Made by a program: the position numbers and the translations under genes. 64,000 nucleotides of DNA from Larix kaempferi (lineage: Eukaryota; Streptophyta; Pinopsida; Pinales; Pinaceae): the NCBI GenBank assembly GCA_027924585.1, contig BSBM01000092.1:8302001-8366000 (forward strand). Direction: 5' to 3'. The notes under the pieces are model-generated. The model had not been told where the DNA came from and made no database searches. It was given only the letters and a program-made list of their open reading frames with translations. Position 1 is the stretch's first letter, and each line of letters begins with the position of its first letter. Below, piece by piece: positions 49,300 to 61,859 of this stretch.

Positions 49300-51620
49300 T
49301 TTAATAAAATTTACTCTTGAACATAGCTTGAAGGTCGATCTCTTAAAGGTCCCTTTCTTTGTGATTTTGTGTTAATTTCTACATAAATTAATCTTGATGT
49401 AGCATGTATTTCATAGCTTAGCTTGACCCTAAAACATTACTATAACAACCCTCTATGATTTCCCTTCCCATTTGACCCATTTGTCCAATATGGAATTTAG
49501 GCCCTTGTTGCTCCTTTTAGACACTTTAAAATCATTAAAAAGTGGCCTATATTTTATGTTTTGGAAATATGGAATTAGTAGCTGAAATATTAGACACTAA
49601 ATTTTCCTAAGTTTAGAAATGTTTCCAATTCACCATCCTTGTAAATTTGGAAATAAATTGTTGTAATTTTACTCAAACCAAATTTCTAATAAGTCTTAGA
49701 TGCCCTTTCAATTCCTTACACTTAGGGAATCCCCCCTTGTGCTGGAGGAGAACCAATGAAAAGAGAGGGATGTGTTGTGGGAAACTTTATAAGTTTCCCT
49801 TAGGGTTTCACATTATCACTACAACATAACTCACTCTTCCATTTAAATTTCTAGTGATTTTTCTATAGTTTTTTTATTAAAAATCAACGCTATTTCATGG
49901 GACAATGCTAAAATTAGAGCTATTAGAATTGAGTTTAGTGTTAAGAATAGCGTTGACATTAGCACCAAGTTTCCCAAGTAACTAAATAAAGGCATAGATA
50001 ACTTTTCAAAAGTAAATTTAAGAAAGATCAAGAGATACAATTAAGACAATTGTCTCAATTCTCATGAATGTGAATGTGTTAATTTCTATTATTTTAATTA
50101 AAATATGTGACTTTTCCTCATAACAAAACCTTAAAGTTTAATCTTCCAATGTATTCTGGTTTCCTCTATTTCTCTCCTCTTCTCCTCCCTTCTCTTTACT
50201 CCCTTATGGTTTCCTCTCTTAGGTTTCATATTTATAGACACTTGAGCTTTAGTTTTATGGACGAACCTCCATGAAAAAGGTATTGGATTCCCCCTTCACT
50301 TCTCCTCATTCCTTCCTCTTTTACTTTTCATTTAATTTCTTTTTTATTCTGTTGTATTATTGGCGATTCAGGGTTTCATGCATGGAGGCTCATGGAAGAA
50401 GCTCCATGGTGAAGGTAATGGATTCTCCCTTCTATCCTCCTCCTTCCTTCCTCCTCTTTTAATTTATTTTTAATATATTTGTTTGTTAATATTTATTGTT
50501 CTTTTTTGTTGTGGGTTTAGGGTTCAAGCATTTAGGCTAGGTTTTGATGGAAGAACCTCCACAAATAAGGGTAATGGACCCCCCCTTCCCTTCTTCTCCT
50601 TCTTTTCTATTTTAGTTTATCTTTCATTTATTGATTTCTTAATATTTATTGTTAATTTTGTGTTGTGGGTTTCATGGAGAAAGAAGAAAAATATAGCACT
50701 TTCAGGTGTTTTATTTCATGCACAAATCTAGTTTAGGGATGTGGCCTAAGGAGGTAACACTTTGGCATCATTGTTGGTAATAAAGTCCATTCCCCAAGTC
50801 ATAAGATCATGGTGAGCATAGAGTTAAACGTTTTTTATAAGATCTCATCTAGCAACTCCACATAAAGAGGTTGCGCCCCAAAGGCCCCTTCCTTTGTAAT
50901 TTTCTATGTTACTTTTCAGCCACATTAGGCTTGTTATAACAAGCATTTTGCAACTCTTCTTAACCCTAAGACATTATTATAAAACCATCTAACATTCCTT
51001 ATTTTCCCAATTTGGAATTTAGGCACTTGTTCCACTTTTCAACCACCTTAAAATCATAAAAAATAACTTATATTTTATGTTTTGCAAATATAAAATTTAT
51101 AGCTAAAGCAATAAATACCAGATTTGCCATAAGTCTAGAAATATTTCCAATTCGTCATCTTTTACTAGATTTTTTTTTTTTTGTAAATCCATAAATAAAC
51201 TATTGTAATTTTACCGAAACCACACTTTTACAAGTCCTAATTGCATTTATTATTCATTATATTTTGTTAAACTTAGTTTTCTTAGTGAATCCCCCCTTGT
51301 GCTAGAGAAGAGCTAGCCTAAAGAAATGAAAAGTGTTGTTGTGGTGATAGTGAGCCGCCTTTCTAAGTTCCCCTTAGGGTTTCACATTTATGGTTGAAAC
51401 TTTAACATCTTAAGTTAAAACCTAGGTGGAAACATTTTGGTTCCATTACCAAGATAAATTCCATTCCATGAGTAATAATTTTTTAGATTTTAATATTGAT
51501 GAGCATAGATTTAAAGATTGTTCTAAGAGCTCATATTGTGACTCTGCATCAAGAGTTTTTTTCGAAGATATATTCTACAAGAGCATCCTCACAAGGAATT
51601 ATCAACTTGGCCCCAAAACT
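49300..51620. repeat. Degenerate long tandem repeats
   Basis: 49330-49830 and 50840-51390 are diverged direct copies, sharing TTTGGAATTTAGGC, ATATTTTATGTTTTG, GAATCCCCCCTTGTGCT and CCCTTAGGGTTTCACATT. Between them, 50255-50690 holds three copies of a 130-150 bp unit with GGAAGAACCTCCA, GGTAATGGATTCCCCC and TTGTGGGTTTAGGGTTCA. Pieces of the second copy also recur at 50745-50830 and 51424-51510. Confidence 0.65.
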
Positions 51621-52178
51621 TGAAAGTACTATAGAAGGATGGTAGATAGATTAGCACACCAATCACATAATTCAAATAAGGGCTAGTGCAAGGCAATGCT
51701 ACCCAGATATGGCATGTCTGTTGCAATGGAAATGTGGAAAAACAAAAAAATGATCATTAAAAATAAATATCTACACAACTTTTTACAACATGGTGTAAAA
51801 AGATGAAACGTAGACAATCGAGATACCTTTCGGAATATATAACTTTATTTATGGAAAATTAGTAGAATTTCAAGAAAATGGTTTTCTCCTAGGATTGGTA
51901 TGTTACTTTTTCTCTAAAACATAATACATATGTTCATGTCAAGCCCTAGGTTTTTTATGTAAACAATGATTTTTTTTTTGTTGCAAAGTTGTAGATAATA
52001 GGTGGTTCTTGTGCAAATCTATTTTTCTATGATTTTTAATGCGCTCTCTCTCTCTATATATATATATAAAGAAAGACAGTGAAGCCATGGAATGAGAAGG
52101 TGGATCGTTAGGCCCCTCTATAGGGTCTTAACACAATCAATGAACCTTTTAATTAGTGTGTAGGTATTTGTGTGTACT
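51621..52178. other. Non-coding stretch, no gene seen
   Basis: Contains a (CT)n(AT)n tract at about 52025-52068. Nothing else recognisable. Confidence 0.45.
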
Positions 52179-54353
52179 TGTTACAGAAATGTAACTGCGG
52201 AATATATTCTATATATACTTATCTATTGTATTATTGTATTCTTCCTTCGGGAGATTTCATTGATGTATTTGATAATGTAAGTTGTTGTCACCAGTTTCTT
52301 CCAATTAAATTTGTTCATATTCTGCCAGCGTATATGTAAAAGAAGTGTTCCATTAGTCATTCAAAATGTGCCTTTAATTCAAGACAAAGCTTCATCTGTC
52401 AAAACGCCCAGGGCTAAACCCATTGATATATGTGTTTACAGGTGTCGAAATTCACTAATACATTCATATTAAAAACTAGATGTCCAAGCACACGGTGAAC
52501 TGGTTGTCATTGTTGAAAGTTTATACTTTTTATTATTATCACTCCATGAATTTAAAATAGGGGTTCGAGGATGCATACACATGGAGAATCGATGCAAGGA
52601 GATAAAGTGTTGTCATTTTAAAACATATAGGGTCACTTGTCCCCTTTGCACATCATATCCTATTTCCAGGTTAATGTCATACCAACCACTACTCTCATTG
52701 AGTTCACGTTAGTGTCTGCCGAATCCATGGTTCAAGATTTCTGCTCTACACGTCAATGCCAAATGGAAATAGAACTCAGAAGGAGCCAAAAGCCTTGAAC
52801 AATGTGCCAATGCATTGTGGAGACAACACATATATGAACACACTGTCAAGATAAATGCTCAATTCAAACATTCATGGAAGAGACTCAGGCTAAACCCTGT
52901 TCCTCATAGAAATTCATAAAGGCTGAGACGAGGACAAAATAATTGCAGGAAAATTTGGCATTATTTCAATATGTAAGATGGGACAGAACTCTGTCAGTCT
53001 AGGGACTTCTGATATCTTCACAGCCAGGCGGTGAGAGTGTTTCAGTACAAATTTAAATATCAGATGAAGTTAGCAACTTTTAAATTTTGTGCTCTTCTTT
53101 TTTAATGAACTGGTTGCCTCTTTTTATGAAGATCAAACTCGGGATTTTCAACCATATCCAAAACAGTAACAGATGGCAGCAAGTAGTTGAATTCTGGAAG
53201 AACATTTCAGGATAACATCGATGGTCAAACTATATCCCAGGTTAAACACCCAGGTGTCATATATCAAGCAGAACTCTTATTATTTCCAGATCTTCAGGGA
53301 GAACCTCGATTGGCAGAATACAAGTGGAAAAGAGGAATAGCAGAGCATTTAATAGCTACGGATATTTGGAAATCTTGGAGATGCTTCATAATCCTGGATT
53401 CTAGTTTCTATTTTATGCATTGAACTCGAATCCCTAAGAGCTAGCAACAGCTTGGATCTTGTAATCCTTATAAATTTCATGATTTGTGATGTAAATATAT
53501 GGAGGCAGAATTTCAGTCGAGAAGGCTGAGGAAGGGTTGTACTTGTATTATGTTATATTTATCAGAAGTGATTTGCTTTTGAAGTAAATTATGATTTTTG
53601 AGCCAGTCTTATTTCAATTTGTGAAGTATATACTGTCATTATTTTGTCAATTCATGGTCTCAATTTCATGTTGCGATTCTCTTGACTAGTATACAACTAT
53701 GCTGCTATTATGAAATGAAACTTGAGCTCTGTATGTTTATTATCACAGTCATATTCTGTCCATTTTTAAGTACCGAAGCCCATGTACTCCCTGTCATCTA
53801 ATTCTTGAATTATTTAATCTTTGTCATATATTCATCTACCACCACGGCTGATAAAGTTACATCTACTGTTAAGATTTCCTTAAGCTTGACCCTAGCAGTC
53901 AGGTTCAACTTTAGGGATAACATAAGTGTCATTGAAAGAGTCAATGTAAACCCTAACGGTTAGGTCGTCTTGGAAATAACTAGAAAAAAATATTTTATTG
54001 TAAAGTGTACAAGTCGACCTAGTTAGGTGATTCAAGCCGACCTAATTAGTAAAAGGGTCAAGTCACTTGTTGAGTATAAATAGGAGGTTGAGTTTCTCAT
54101 TTGGATCACTCACCTCACTCACTCAAGTTCACATAGGAGAGAGAGAAGTTCGCACAAGTAAAGGAGAGAAGTTGATTGTGTCTTGGGGTTTTATCTTGTA
54201 CTTGTGAATTCTATATTGAGGAAGTTTTGTCAGGGTTTTCTCCCTTGTGGTTTCCCCGAGATAAATTTTGTGTTCTTTGTGTTTTTTGTGCTTGTATTTC
54301 TTTCGGTGATTAGATTGTTTAATGTTCTTATTCTAAACAAGTAAAAACTACGA
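52179..54353 (+). repeat. Copia-3 5' LTR, split by a 1.6-kb insertion
   Basis: 52179-52281 (TGTTACAGAAATGTAACTGCG...) and 53927-54353 together match the 3' LTR 62586-63116. It contains AGTATAAATAGG (TATA box, about 54075-54086), then the transcribed leader. It ends at the primer-binding site. Confidence 0.88.
52282..53915. mobile_element. 1.6-kb insertion in the Copia-3 5' LTR
   Basis: Flanked by GATAATGTAAG (52271-52281) and GATAACATAAG (53916-53926). The intact 3' LTR has one copy of this site, so the insertion made an 11-bp target duplication, later changed at two bases. There are no terminal inverted repeats and no long A tail. It holds a 78-codon ORF at 53187-53423 (ELLLFPDLQGEPRLAEYKW) with no recognised domain. 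Class unknown. Confidence 0.6.
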
Positions 54354-54365
54354 TGGTATCAGAGG
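54354..54365 (+). other. Copia-3 primer-binding site
   Basis: TGGTATCAGAGG, matching the initiator-Met tRNA complement at 11 of 12 bases, directly after the LTR. Confidence 0.85.
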
Positions 54366-54795
54366 AGGCCTGAAATAAAATATTGTACAGCCTCCGCAAC
54401 TGCAAAATCTAGGGCTTCTTATTCTGTGTTCTCTCTACACATATCAACTGAAAAAGAGGGTGCATCTAAATCGCCTCACAAGGGCACATCTTTATGTCGA
54501 AGTAGAATTCAAATCCAAGAATTTTCATTTTTGGGACCACCACTACAGCTCAGAGAACTAGGGCATCAAGTTTTTGGAACATCTGCTCACAGATTTGGGA
54601 GAAAGATTACTTTGATCAACTCACCTTGAGGAGGTGCATCTTTTCATCCAGTCAGTTCTCCAAGATTCCGAAGTTGGAAAAATAGGGTTTCTCTTTCAAA
54701 CCCTAAGTCAAAGTAGAAGCAGTTTTCAGAAGGACAACTTTACTCGTAAACACTACATCTATTCGATTTCCATTTGAGGTTCTCATATTATCAAA

Positions 54796-55704
54796 ATGAA
54801 AAACAATACCAAGCTTGATGAGAAGCTTGAAGGAGCTGAGAACTTTAGGGCATGAAAATATAGAATCATGCTCATTCTTGAAGAACATGACCTAGAAGGT
54901 TTTGTAAAAGAGGGACTCGCAGAACCAGAAGGAGATGACGCCAAAGCAAGACACAAGAAAAATATGATCAAACCTAAGAGGATCATAACTGACTCTATCA
55001 AAGATCACTTGATTCCTCAAGTGCCCTCAAAGAAGACTCCAAAAGAAATGTTTGATGCATTGACCAGCCTGTTTGAAAGAAAGAACATTAATAGAAAGAT
55101 GACCTTGAGAAATCAACTCAAGGGTGTGAAGATCCAAGAGTATGAGACTATGCACTCATACTTCTCCAGAGTATCTCAGATCAAAGAACAATTAGAAGCT
55201 ATTGGAGACATGATAGAAGACATTGAAGTGTGATGACCACTCTGAATGGTCTTCCTAGAGAGTGGGAACCTTCATCCATGGCATATGCACTAGGAAGAAA
55301 TTAATCCAGTTCAGACAACTATGGGAAGAGTGTGTGCAAAAGGAAGAAAGAATAGCAGTAAGAGAAGAGAAACTCAATGATAATGAAGATCAAGCTTTGG
55401 CAACCCATGTCAAAAGAGGAAGGAAAAGAAAGAATGAGGTACGTACTCATGACCACTCTTCCAGAAGACCTCAAAGATCTCAAAGGAACAAGAGAGTCAA
55501 GAAAGAATTCTCCTCAATTGAATGTTACTCTTGTCACAAGACATGACACATTGCAAGAAATTGTCCATTCAAATATGGACAATCCAAGAAGCAAAAGAAA
55601 ATATTTCATGCTCATGCAACTGAAGATAGTGAATATGATGATGAATTCAAAACTAGAGAAGACGAAGATTCCAGCGAAGAATATGTACTAATCTCATGTT
55701 GAGT
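54796..55704 (+). pseudogene. Copia-3 gag
   Basis: ATG 54796 begins MKNNTKLDEKLEGAENF. TGA replaces Trp at about 54853 (family xxW). The UBN2 part KEMFDALTSLFERKNINRKMTLRNQL and YFSRVSQIKEQLEAIG is well kept (54868-55233). After a frameshift, LATHVKRGRKRKN and a zinc knuckle CYSCHKT-x-HIARNC follow, in which TGA replaces the Gly codon. An acidic linker to protease ends at 55704. Confidence 0.85.
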
Positions 55705-55724
55705 ATCTCATGGAAGTGACACTT

Positions 55725-56950
55725 GACTAGTGGACAATGGAGCCTCAAAACACATGATGGGATACAAGGATTCTATTTCACACCTCATGCAAAAATATTC
55801 TCCACACAAAGTAAAGCTTGGAGATGATTACCAATATCCTATCAAAAGAATGGGAGAGGCTACTTACAAATTGGACTCTGGAAAGTCCATGAACATGAAG
55901 GAAGTACTATATGTTCCAGGTTTGGAAAATAACCTTCTTTCTATTTCAGCATTAGATAAGAAAGGTATTATAATCGCATTTGTAGATGGTGAAGTTCTTA
56001 TGTGGCCAAAGGGGAAGACTATCAATGATGCAATCGTTATTGGGGTTGAAGGAGGAATCTATAAAATTAAGGGTCATGCAGATTCAACACTAATGGTTAG
56101 TACCATGAGCCCCTGTGAATTATGGCATAGAAGACTAGCTCATGTACACTACAAATCTTTACAAATAGTAAGTAAGGTGGTGACTGGATTACCAAAAATC
56201 CAGGTTGATCATGAAGGAGTGTGCAGAGGATGTGCACAAGGAAAAAGTACGAAGAACCCATTTCCAAGCAATGATAGCAAAGCTAAAGGTATATTGGACA
56301 TTGTTCACTCTGACATTTGTGGACCTATGTCAACCACTTCATTAAACGGGTATGTTTACTATGCTTCTTTTATTGATGATTATTCCCACAAAACATGGAT
56401 TTATTTTCTGAAGAATAAAAATGAAGTTTTTGAAAAGTTTAAAGAGTTCAAGGCTCTTGTAGAAAACCTTTATGAAAAGAAGATCAAGATACTAAGGACA
56501 GATAATGGAGGGGAATACACTTCAGTTGATTTCAAATAATTTTGTAAACAAGTAGGGATTAAGAGGGAGCTTACCATTCCCTATAGCCCACAACAAAATG
56601 GTGTAACTGAAAGAAAGAACAGAACTATCATGGAAGCAGTGAAGGCCATGATCGATGATCAAGATCTACCCATGCATCTATGGGATGAAGCAGCTAGAAC
56701 CACAGCCTATGTACATAATAGAATCTCTCATAGTGATCTTAGAAACAAGACCCTAGAAGAGATGTTTAATGGTGTGAAGCATGAAGTCAGCCATCTAAAT
56801 ATATTTGGATGTCCATTATTTATTCACATTCCAAAAGAGAAGAGATCAAAGTTGGAACCTTCAGGAAAGAAGGGAATATTTGTGGGTTACAGTGAGCAAT
56901 CAAAGGCTTTGCATGTACATCCCAGGATACTTCCAGATTGAACTTAACAG
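55725..56950 (+). pseudogene. Copia-3 protease and integrase
   Basis: The protease has DNGASKHM (catalytic Asp in the D-N/S-G-A form) and VLYVPGLENNLLSISAL. The GAG pre-integrase finger has LWHRRLAHVHYKSL...CRGCAQGK (HxxxH, CxxC). The integrase core has VHSDICGPM, FIDDYSHKTWIYFL, LRTDNGGEYTS and SPQQNGVTERKNRTI, the D-D-E set being present. One stop at 56537 (TAA) and a frameshift near 56930 break it. Otherwise this is the best-kept Copia pol segment in the window. Confidence 0.9.
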
Positions 56951-58184
56951 GGATGTTACATTTGATGAGGACATAGATTTCAACAAGTCTAAGAATACTC
57001 ATGAGGATGAAGAGGAGCATGAAGCTCCTAGAGCTACATAAACTAGTAATGTACCAAACAGGAATATTGAAGAGGAACCTATTCCAGAGGATCATGACAT
57101 TACAGGACCTCAGAGACCTGAGGAGACACCTCATGAGGGAATTCACAGAAGAGAAGACTAGCTCGGGTATGAGAAATAATACAAGATGCAGGAATATATG
57201 GTGCCCCAGAAGGAACCAGTAGAGAAAGCAAGAAACCAAGGCCATATTCCAGTTATGTAGTCTTGATGTGTAACCTTGTTGAAGAAGAACCCACATGTTT
57301 TGAATATACGGCAAAGAATAAAGGAACAGGTCCTCAGAATCAAATGATGGAGTAGAGCACATTGTTTGAGACTCCTGCAAGGAGACTAGGATCAAGAGAG
57401 ATCCTAACAAACAAGTAATGATAAGTATTTGAATTGTCATTTTCTATATTGTCCTGTTGTTCACATATTTATGTTCCTAGATTTAGGATGTGTATTATGC
57501 ATTTTAAAATGTTTGCATTGATGAAAATAATACTATTAATATGCATGCAATGGGTAAGTGGCCTATGGTGTTGTACAACATTCCATTTCTACTTATATAG
57601 AATTAAAACTCTTTGATGACATATTGGGAGTAGTGCACGCTCTTAATAATGTTCTGGTAGAGATGGAAGGCATCTAGAAAGTTACCGAATGAATACAGGA
57701 TATGGATGAATGTTGTGTTGAAGCATTGGCTAAGATAGTTGCATGATAGTGTGACCTATGTTCTTATGCATAAGAATTTGTCATTATTAATATGTTTTGG
57801 AAACTATGAAATGTTTCTAACCATGCAACTAAATTTGACTTGTAGGAAATATCGTGTACGATCACCTACAAACGAAGAATGATGAGACTTGTTACGTAGA
57901 AAAAGTGATGATGGTTCAACTATAACATCCAACAAGACTTATGAAATAAAGTATACTATAGAAGTACAAAGCAAGGGTTCTCTCATAAAGAGGCAGTCGA
58001 CAATGACAAGATGTTGCTCTAGTGGCCAGACACACTTCCTTAGTGGTGAATATTACACTAAATAAATGGTGTAATCGAAGTAGAAGAAGATATCGAGCAA
58101 CCTCCAAGACTCATGAATCTCTACAAAGAACCACATGCATGCATATTGAAGAAGACTTTGTACGGGATCAAAAAGCACCCATTA
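56951..58184 (+). pseudogene. Copia-3 linker and reverse transcriptase remnants
   Basis: After the integrase come ELNRDVTFDEDIDFN and an acidic linker, then RPYSSYVVLMCNLVEEEP (57236-57300), the usual run-up to RT. Most of the RT is missing: 57350-58080 is AT-rich with nothing recognised. A short RT piece IEQPPRLMNLYKEPHACILKK and LYGIKKHP remains at 58090-58184, cut by the MITE. Confidence 0.7.
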
Positions 58185-58760
58185 GGGGAGTTTTGAGGTA
58201 AAAAATGGGTCTCAAAACAAATAATCTACCATAAAAATTCACTTTATAAGAACCAATAGGATTCAAGATGATGATGTCAACCATAAGGGTAAAATTTGTA
58301 AAACAAATTGGAGGGAAAAAAGAAAAAACTACTTTTTCTTATTGTATTTTTGAAATATCTCCTTAACGGTTTACCCAAATTTCAAGTTGGGGCACTCGTT
58401 GGATGCGTATCTTAATTCCGCATCCCCATATCCACACTGCATACTTCTGAGGCACCCAAAACATGAAAAAATGAAAATTTCAATAAAAAAACATATTTTA
58501 ATATTAAAATACGTTTTTTTTATTGAAATTTTCATTTTTCATGTCGTGAGTGCCTCAGAAGTATGCAGTGTGGGTATGGATGGATGCGGAATTAAAATGC
58601 GCATCCAACGAGTGCCCAAACTTGAAATTTGGGTAAACCGTTAAGGATATATGTCAAAAATACAATAAGAAAAAATAGTTTTTCTTTTTCCACTCTAAAA
58701 TTTAGAAATCTTATTTTATTATTTCCCTTAGGAGGCCCATTTTAGACCTCAAAACTCCCC
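58185..58760. mobile_element. Long inverted-repeat MITE in Copia-3 RT
   Basis: 576 bp with ends GGGGAGTTTTGAGGT / ACCTCAAAACTCCCC. The arms pair over nearly their full length: TTAACGGTTTACCCAAATTTCAAGT, GCACTCGTTGGATGCG and CATACTTCTGAGGCAC recur as complements on the right. The centre lies near 58500. Flanks are TTA and TGA. RT reading resumes right after it (DAWDRMIT), so the insertion split the gene. TTA-type flanks and G-rich ends suggest a PIF/Harbinger (Tourist-like) MITE. Confidence 0.8.
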
Positions 58761-59074
58761 TGATGCATGGGATAGGATGATCACCTAGAGTGATGAGATA
58801 TCAACCTTTGCTACAAGGTTGAAGATGAGGAGCTCATGGATGTGTGCAAGAGAGAACTTACAATCAAAGTTGTATCAAGATGTCAGAGAATCCATTGTTC
58901 CATGATAGATCAAAGCATATCAAGATCAAGTATCACTATATCTCGGATATGGTGCATAAGGGAGCTGTAAAGCTCAAGTATGTTCCTACAGAGGAACAAG
59001 TTGTTGATGTGTTGACTATGCCTTTGTCTCGCATAAAGTTTGAATATATTAGAGACAAGATTGGTGTGGTCTGA
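58761..59074 (+). pseudogene. Copia-3 RT piece and RNase H C-terminus
   Basis: DAWDRMIT continues the RT helix. Then, with a large internal deletion, NPLFHDRSKHIKIKYHYISDMVHKGAVKLKYVPTEEQVVDVLTMPLSRIKFEYIRDKIGVV closes pol in stretches of conserved Copia RNase H sequence. The stop is at 59072-59074. Confidence 0.8.
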
Positions 59075-59097
59075 AAGGACCTCCCTCGAAAGATGGA

Positions 59098-59863
59098 GTG
59101 ATGGTGATGTTATTCCAGTACTTGCCGACTGATAGTGTTATCCCAGTACTTGCCGACTAGTGATGTTATTCCAGTACTTGCTGACTGAAGATTAGTACTT
59201 TCCAACTGATAGTGTCATCTCAGTACTTGCTGACTAGTGATGTTATTCCAGTACTTTCCGACTAAATATCAGAACATGTTGACTGATAGTGTTATCCCAG
59301 TACTTGTCGACTAGTGATGTTATTCCAGTACTTGCCGACTGAAGATCAATACTTTCCAACTTATAGTGTTATCCCTATACTTGTCGACTAGTGATGTTAT
59401 TCTGGTACTTTCCGACTGATAGTGGTATCCCAATACTTTCCGACTGGTGATGTTATTCCAGTACTTTCCGACTGAAGATCAGTACTTGCCGACTGATAGT
59501 GTTATCCCAATACTTTCCGACTACTGATGTTATTCCAGTACTTGTCGATTGAAGATCAGTACTTTCCGACTGATAGTGTTATCCTAGTACTTTCCGACTG
59601 GTGATGTTATCTTAGTAATTTCTGACTGATGATGTTACTCCAGTACTTTTCAAGTGGTAGTGTTGTCCTAGTACTTGCCAACTGGTGATGTTATCTCAAT
59701 ACTTGTTTACTAATGATTGATGTTGTTGTTCCAGTACTTGTTTATTGATGATTGATGTTGTTGTTCCAGTATTTACTTACTAATGATTGTTGTTCCAGTA
59801 CTTGTTTACTAATGGTTGATGTTGTTGTTCTAGTATTTACTTACTGATGATTGATGTTGTTGC
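59098..59863 (+). repeat. Tandem array of short repeats after Copia-3 pol
   Basis: About 27 copies of a 21-29 bp unit built on CAGTACTTxCCGACT. Three unit types alternate in its better part: GATAGTGTTATCCC-, AGTGATGTTATTCC- and GAAGAT-, giving a higher-order repeat near 78 bp. Towards 59650 the units drift to TACTTGTTTACTAATGATTG. The array resumes at 62144 after an inserted LTR element. Confidence 0.85.
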
Positions 59864-59864
59864 A

Positions 59865-60142
59865 GCAACTGTATCCAATTGGATATTAATAGTCGAATTC
59901 CACTCTCATATTGAACGATAAATAGGAATAATATATTAGATGATGTATTTTACAAGATAGACTTTCCCGTATTTATAATTGTTTAAAGGGTGTCTAATGC
60001 AACTCTTCATAAAGAGTTACACCATTTCACTAATTAATTGTATTATTATATTATTCTTGTTTGTTGTTATTATTATTATTATTTCTATTTATATATATAT
60101 ATATATGTTGATGTTTATTTTATTATTATTTTATTCATAACA
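59865..60142 (-). repeat. 3' LTR of small LTR element
   Basis: Shares AACGATAAATAGGAATAATATATTAGATGATGT, TTTATAATTGTTTAAAGGGTGTCTAATGCAACTC and CACCATTTCACTAATTAATT in stretches with the copy at 61860. They differ mainly in SSR length near the end. Confidence 0.88.
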
Positions 60143-60228
60143 TTGCCTCTCTTTTAGAAAGGCTTTGTCCTCAAAGCCTTATAACATTGTCGCACCATTC
60201 CTTGTGACGTCGTAGCTGACGAAACACG

Positions 60229-61434
60229 TCAGTACGAACTTCTAAGTGTAGAGCATAACTTTCGATATGTTGACGGATCAATCCAACCAAAATTGATTTG
60301 TTGCCGACTGTCAGGATTCTCTATTGATCTGTTGTCAGGAGCTTTGAGCACATTAGTACCATTATCTTTCGACAATTCCCACTTTTTAGGATACTGGTTT
60401 ATATGGTTGGGGTGTCGATAGGGAGTTATTGTTGTTTGTTTTTTTACAATATTTTCTTCTTTCTGAACTATGACAAGGACTGAATTTGTATTTGCTTCTT
60501 TTTTCTCAACGTAGATTTTTGAGTCCAAGGGTTTTGATGTCCTCTTTTGAATTTTCTCCAACTTATTGTCTAACGAGTCTTTTTATTTTTTAAGATTTCG
60601 GGTCATTTCTTCTTGCGCTTTCTTATCATCTTTAAGCTTCTGAATTTAATCCATTAGATCTTGTTTGTGTTTCTTGAGGTGACCATTTTCGTTAATGTTT
60701 TCTAATAGTTTCTTCTGAAGTTCTCAATTCTCCTCTTCTAGATTTTGATTCTGTTGTGGTTTATCCTTCATCTTTTTTATTTGAAGAAGCAATTTCTTAT
60801 TATGATCTCTTAAACAAGATATCTCTTCTTCTGTATTTGTGACGATTTTGTCGAATTCTGACTGCATCTTTTGACCTGACTTTTGATTACCCTGTGAAAT
60901 CATCTTTGATATATCCTTGAAGTCTTCAAATGTTGGAGCTTCTAAATCTAAATTTATTGTAATATCTTGAAATGTGATTCTCTTTTGCTTATATGAAAAA
61001 GTAAGAAACTTCTTTTCAGCATTTAAAATGAAGGTCCCCAATGTTTTAATCCAAGGTAACCCCAAAACTATGTCACCATCAGAACTCCATAAGGAACTAA
61101 TAGTGAATTGAGATATGACCACATAATCTCCAACATTCAATTCTAATCCACTTATTAGAAATTGCTTCCTATTCCAAAAGTCTAGACTTTCTCTTATATT
61201 AAATTCAGGAATCACTAAATGGTTAGCAAATTCAACACTAATATAATTATTTATTTCACTAGGGGCAATAGAAATGGTGACATCCTTCCCTGCAAGTGTC
61301 CCTTTAACTCTAAATAGTATTGAGACATTCTTTAGTGAGGTGCTAAGAAACCTTCCCTTCTTTTCAACATTAAAACCCATCTTCTTGAGTTTTCTTTGAA
61401 ATTTATTCAATATCTCATTTTTTATAATAAACAA
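60229..61434 (-). pseudogene. Retropepsin-fold and coiled-coil protein of small LTR element
   Basis: A single minus-strand frame of about 402 codons with three stops (one near 60721, two more within 60562-60660). The first third resembles a Ty3-type aspartic protease: FRVKGTLAGKDVTISI, then NYISVEFANHLVIPEF, and later DGDIVLGLPWIKTLGTFILNAEKKFLTF (family ILGMDWL...). The usual catalytic D-[ST]-G triad would fall at IAPSEIN, where it is absent. The second part (about residues 180-310) is a Lys/Glu/Leu-rich coiled coil. A basic tail with TPYRHPNHINQYPKKW follows. No ATG lies at the ORF opening; the first Met is about 18 codons in. Function unknown. Confidence 0.65.
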
Positions 61435-61844
61435 TATTCAATATGATTCTTCTTCTAATGTTATTTTCCCCTTAATATATGTAAAATGGTGTAGAATGGT
61501 TGGTTGGGAGGAATGATTGTAACATTCCCCACCCAAGTTCAAATCTCACTTTTGGTTTGTTGTCAGGGAATAAAACCAAACCCACTTCTCACAAAACCAC
61601 GTGCACTTTAAAACCATGTGCGGTTTCACTTCTTTTCTTTTTCTTAGGACAAGGTCCTATTTTTTTGCAAAACTTTACTTTTACTTCTTCTCACTTTTTT
61701 TTTTCTTAATTTACTTTTACTTTCTTTTTTTCTCACTATCTTTCTTTTCTTTTTCTTTTTATTTGTTTTAGGTCAAAGACCTAATTTGGAGAAACTCCCA
61801 ATTTTTTTTTTGACTAAAAGCCAAATCAACAAAATGCCCAAGAA

Positions 61845-61859
61845 GGGGTTCTGATACCA
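61845..61859 (-). other. Primer-binding site of small LTR element
   Basis: Minus strand TGGTATCAGAACCCC, next to the 5' LTR. The first nine bases match the initiator-Met complement; the rest departs from it, so another tRNA may be used. Confidence 0.75.

Noticed and set aside
56820-57440. 206-codon minus-strand ORF
   Set aside because: Antisense shadow of Copia-3 integrase and linker; no domain and leucine-rich by antisense composition.
59098-59863. CRISPR-like regular repeats
   Set aside because: Units are contiguous and diverging, with no unique spacers, in a plant retroelement; it is a minisatellite.
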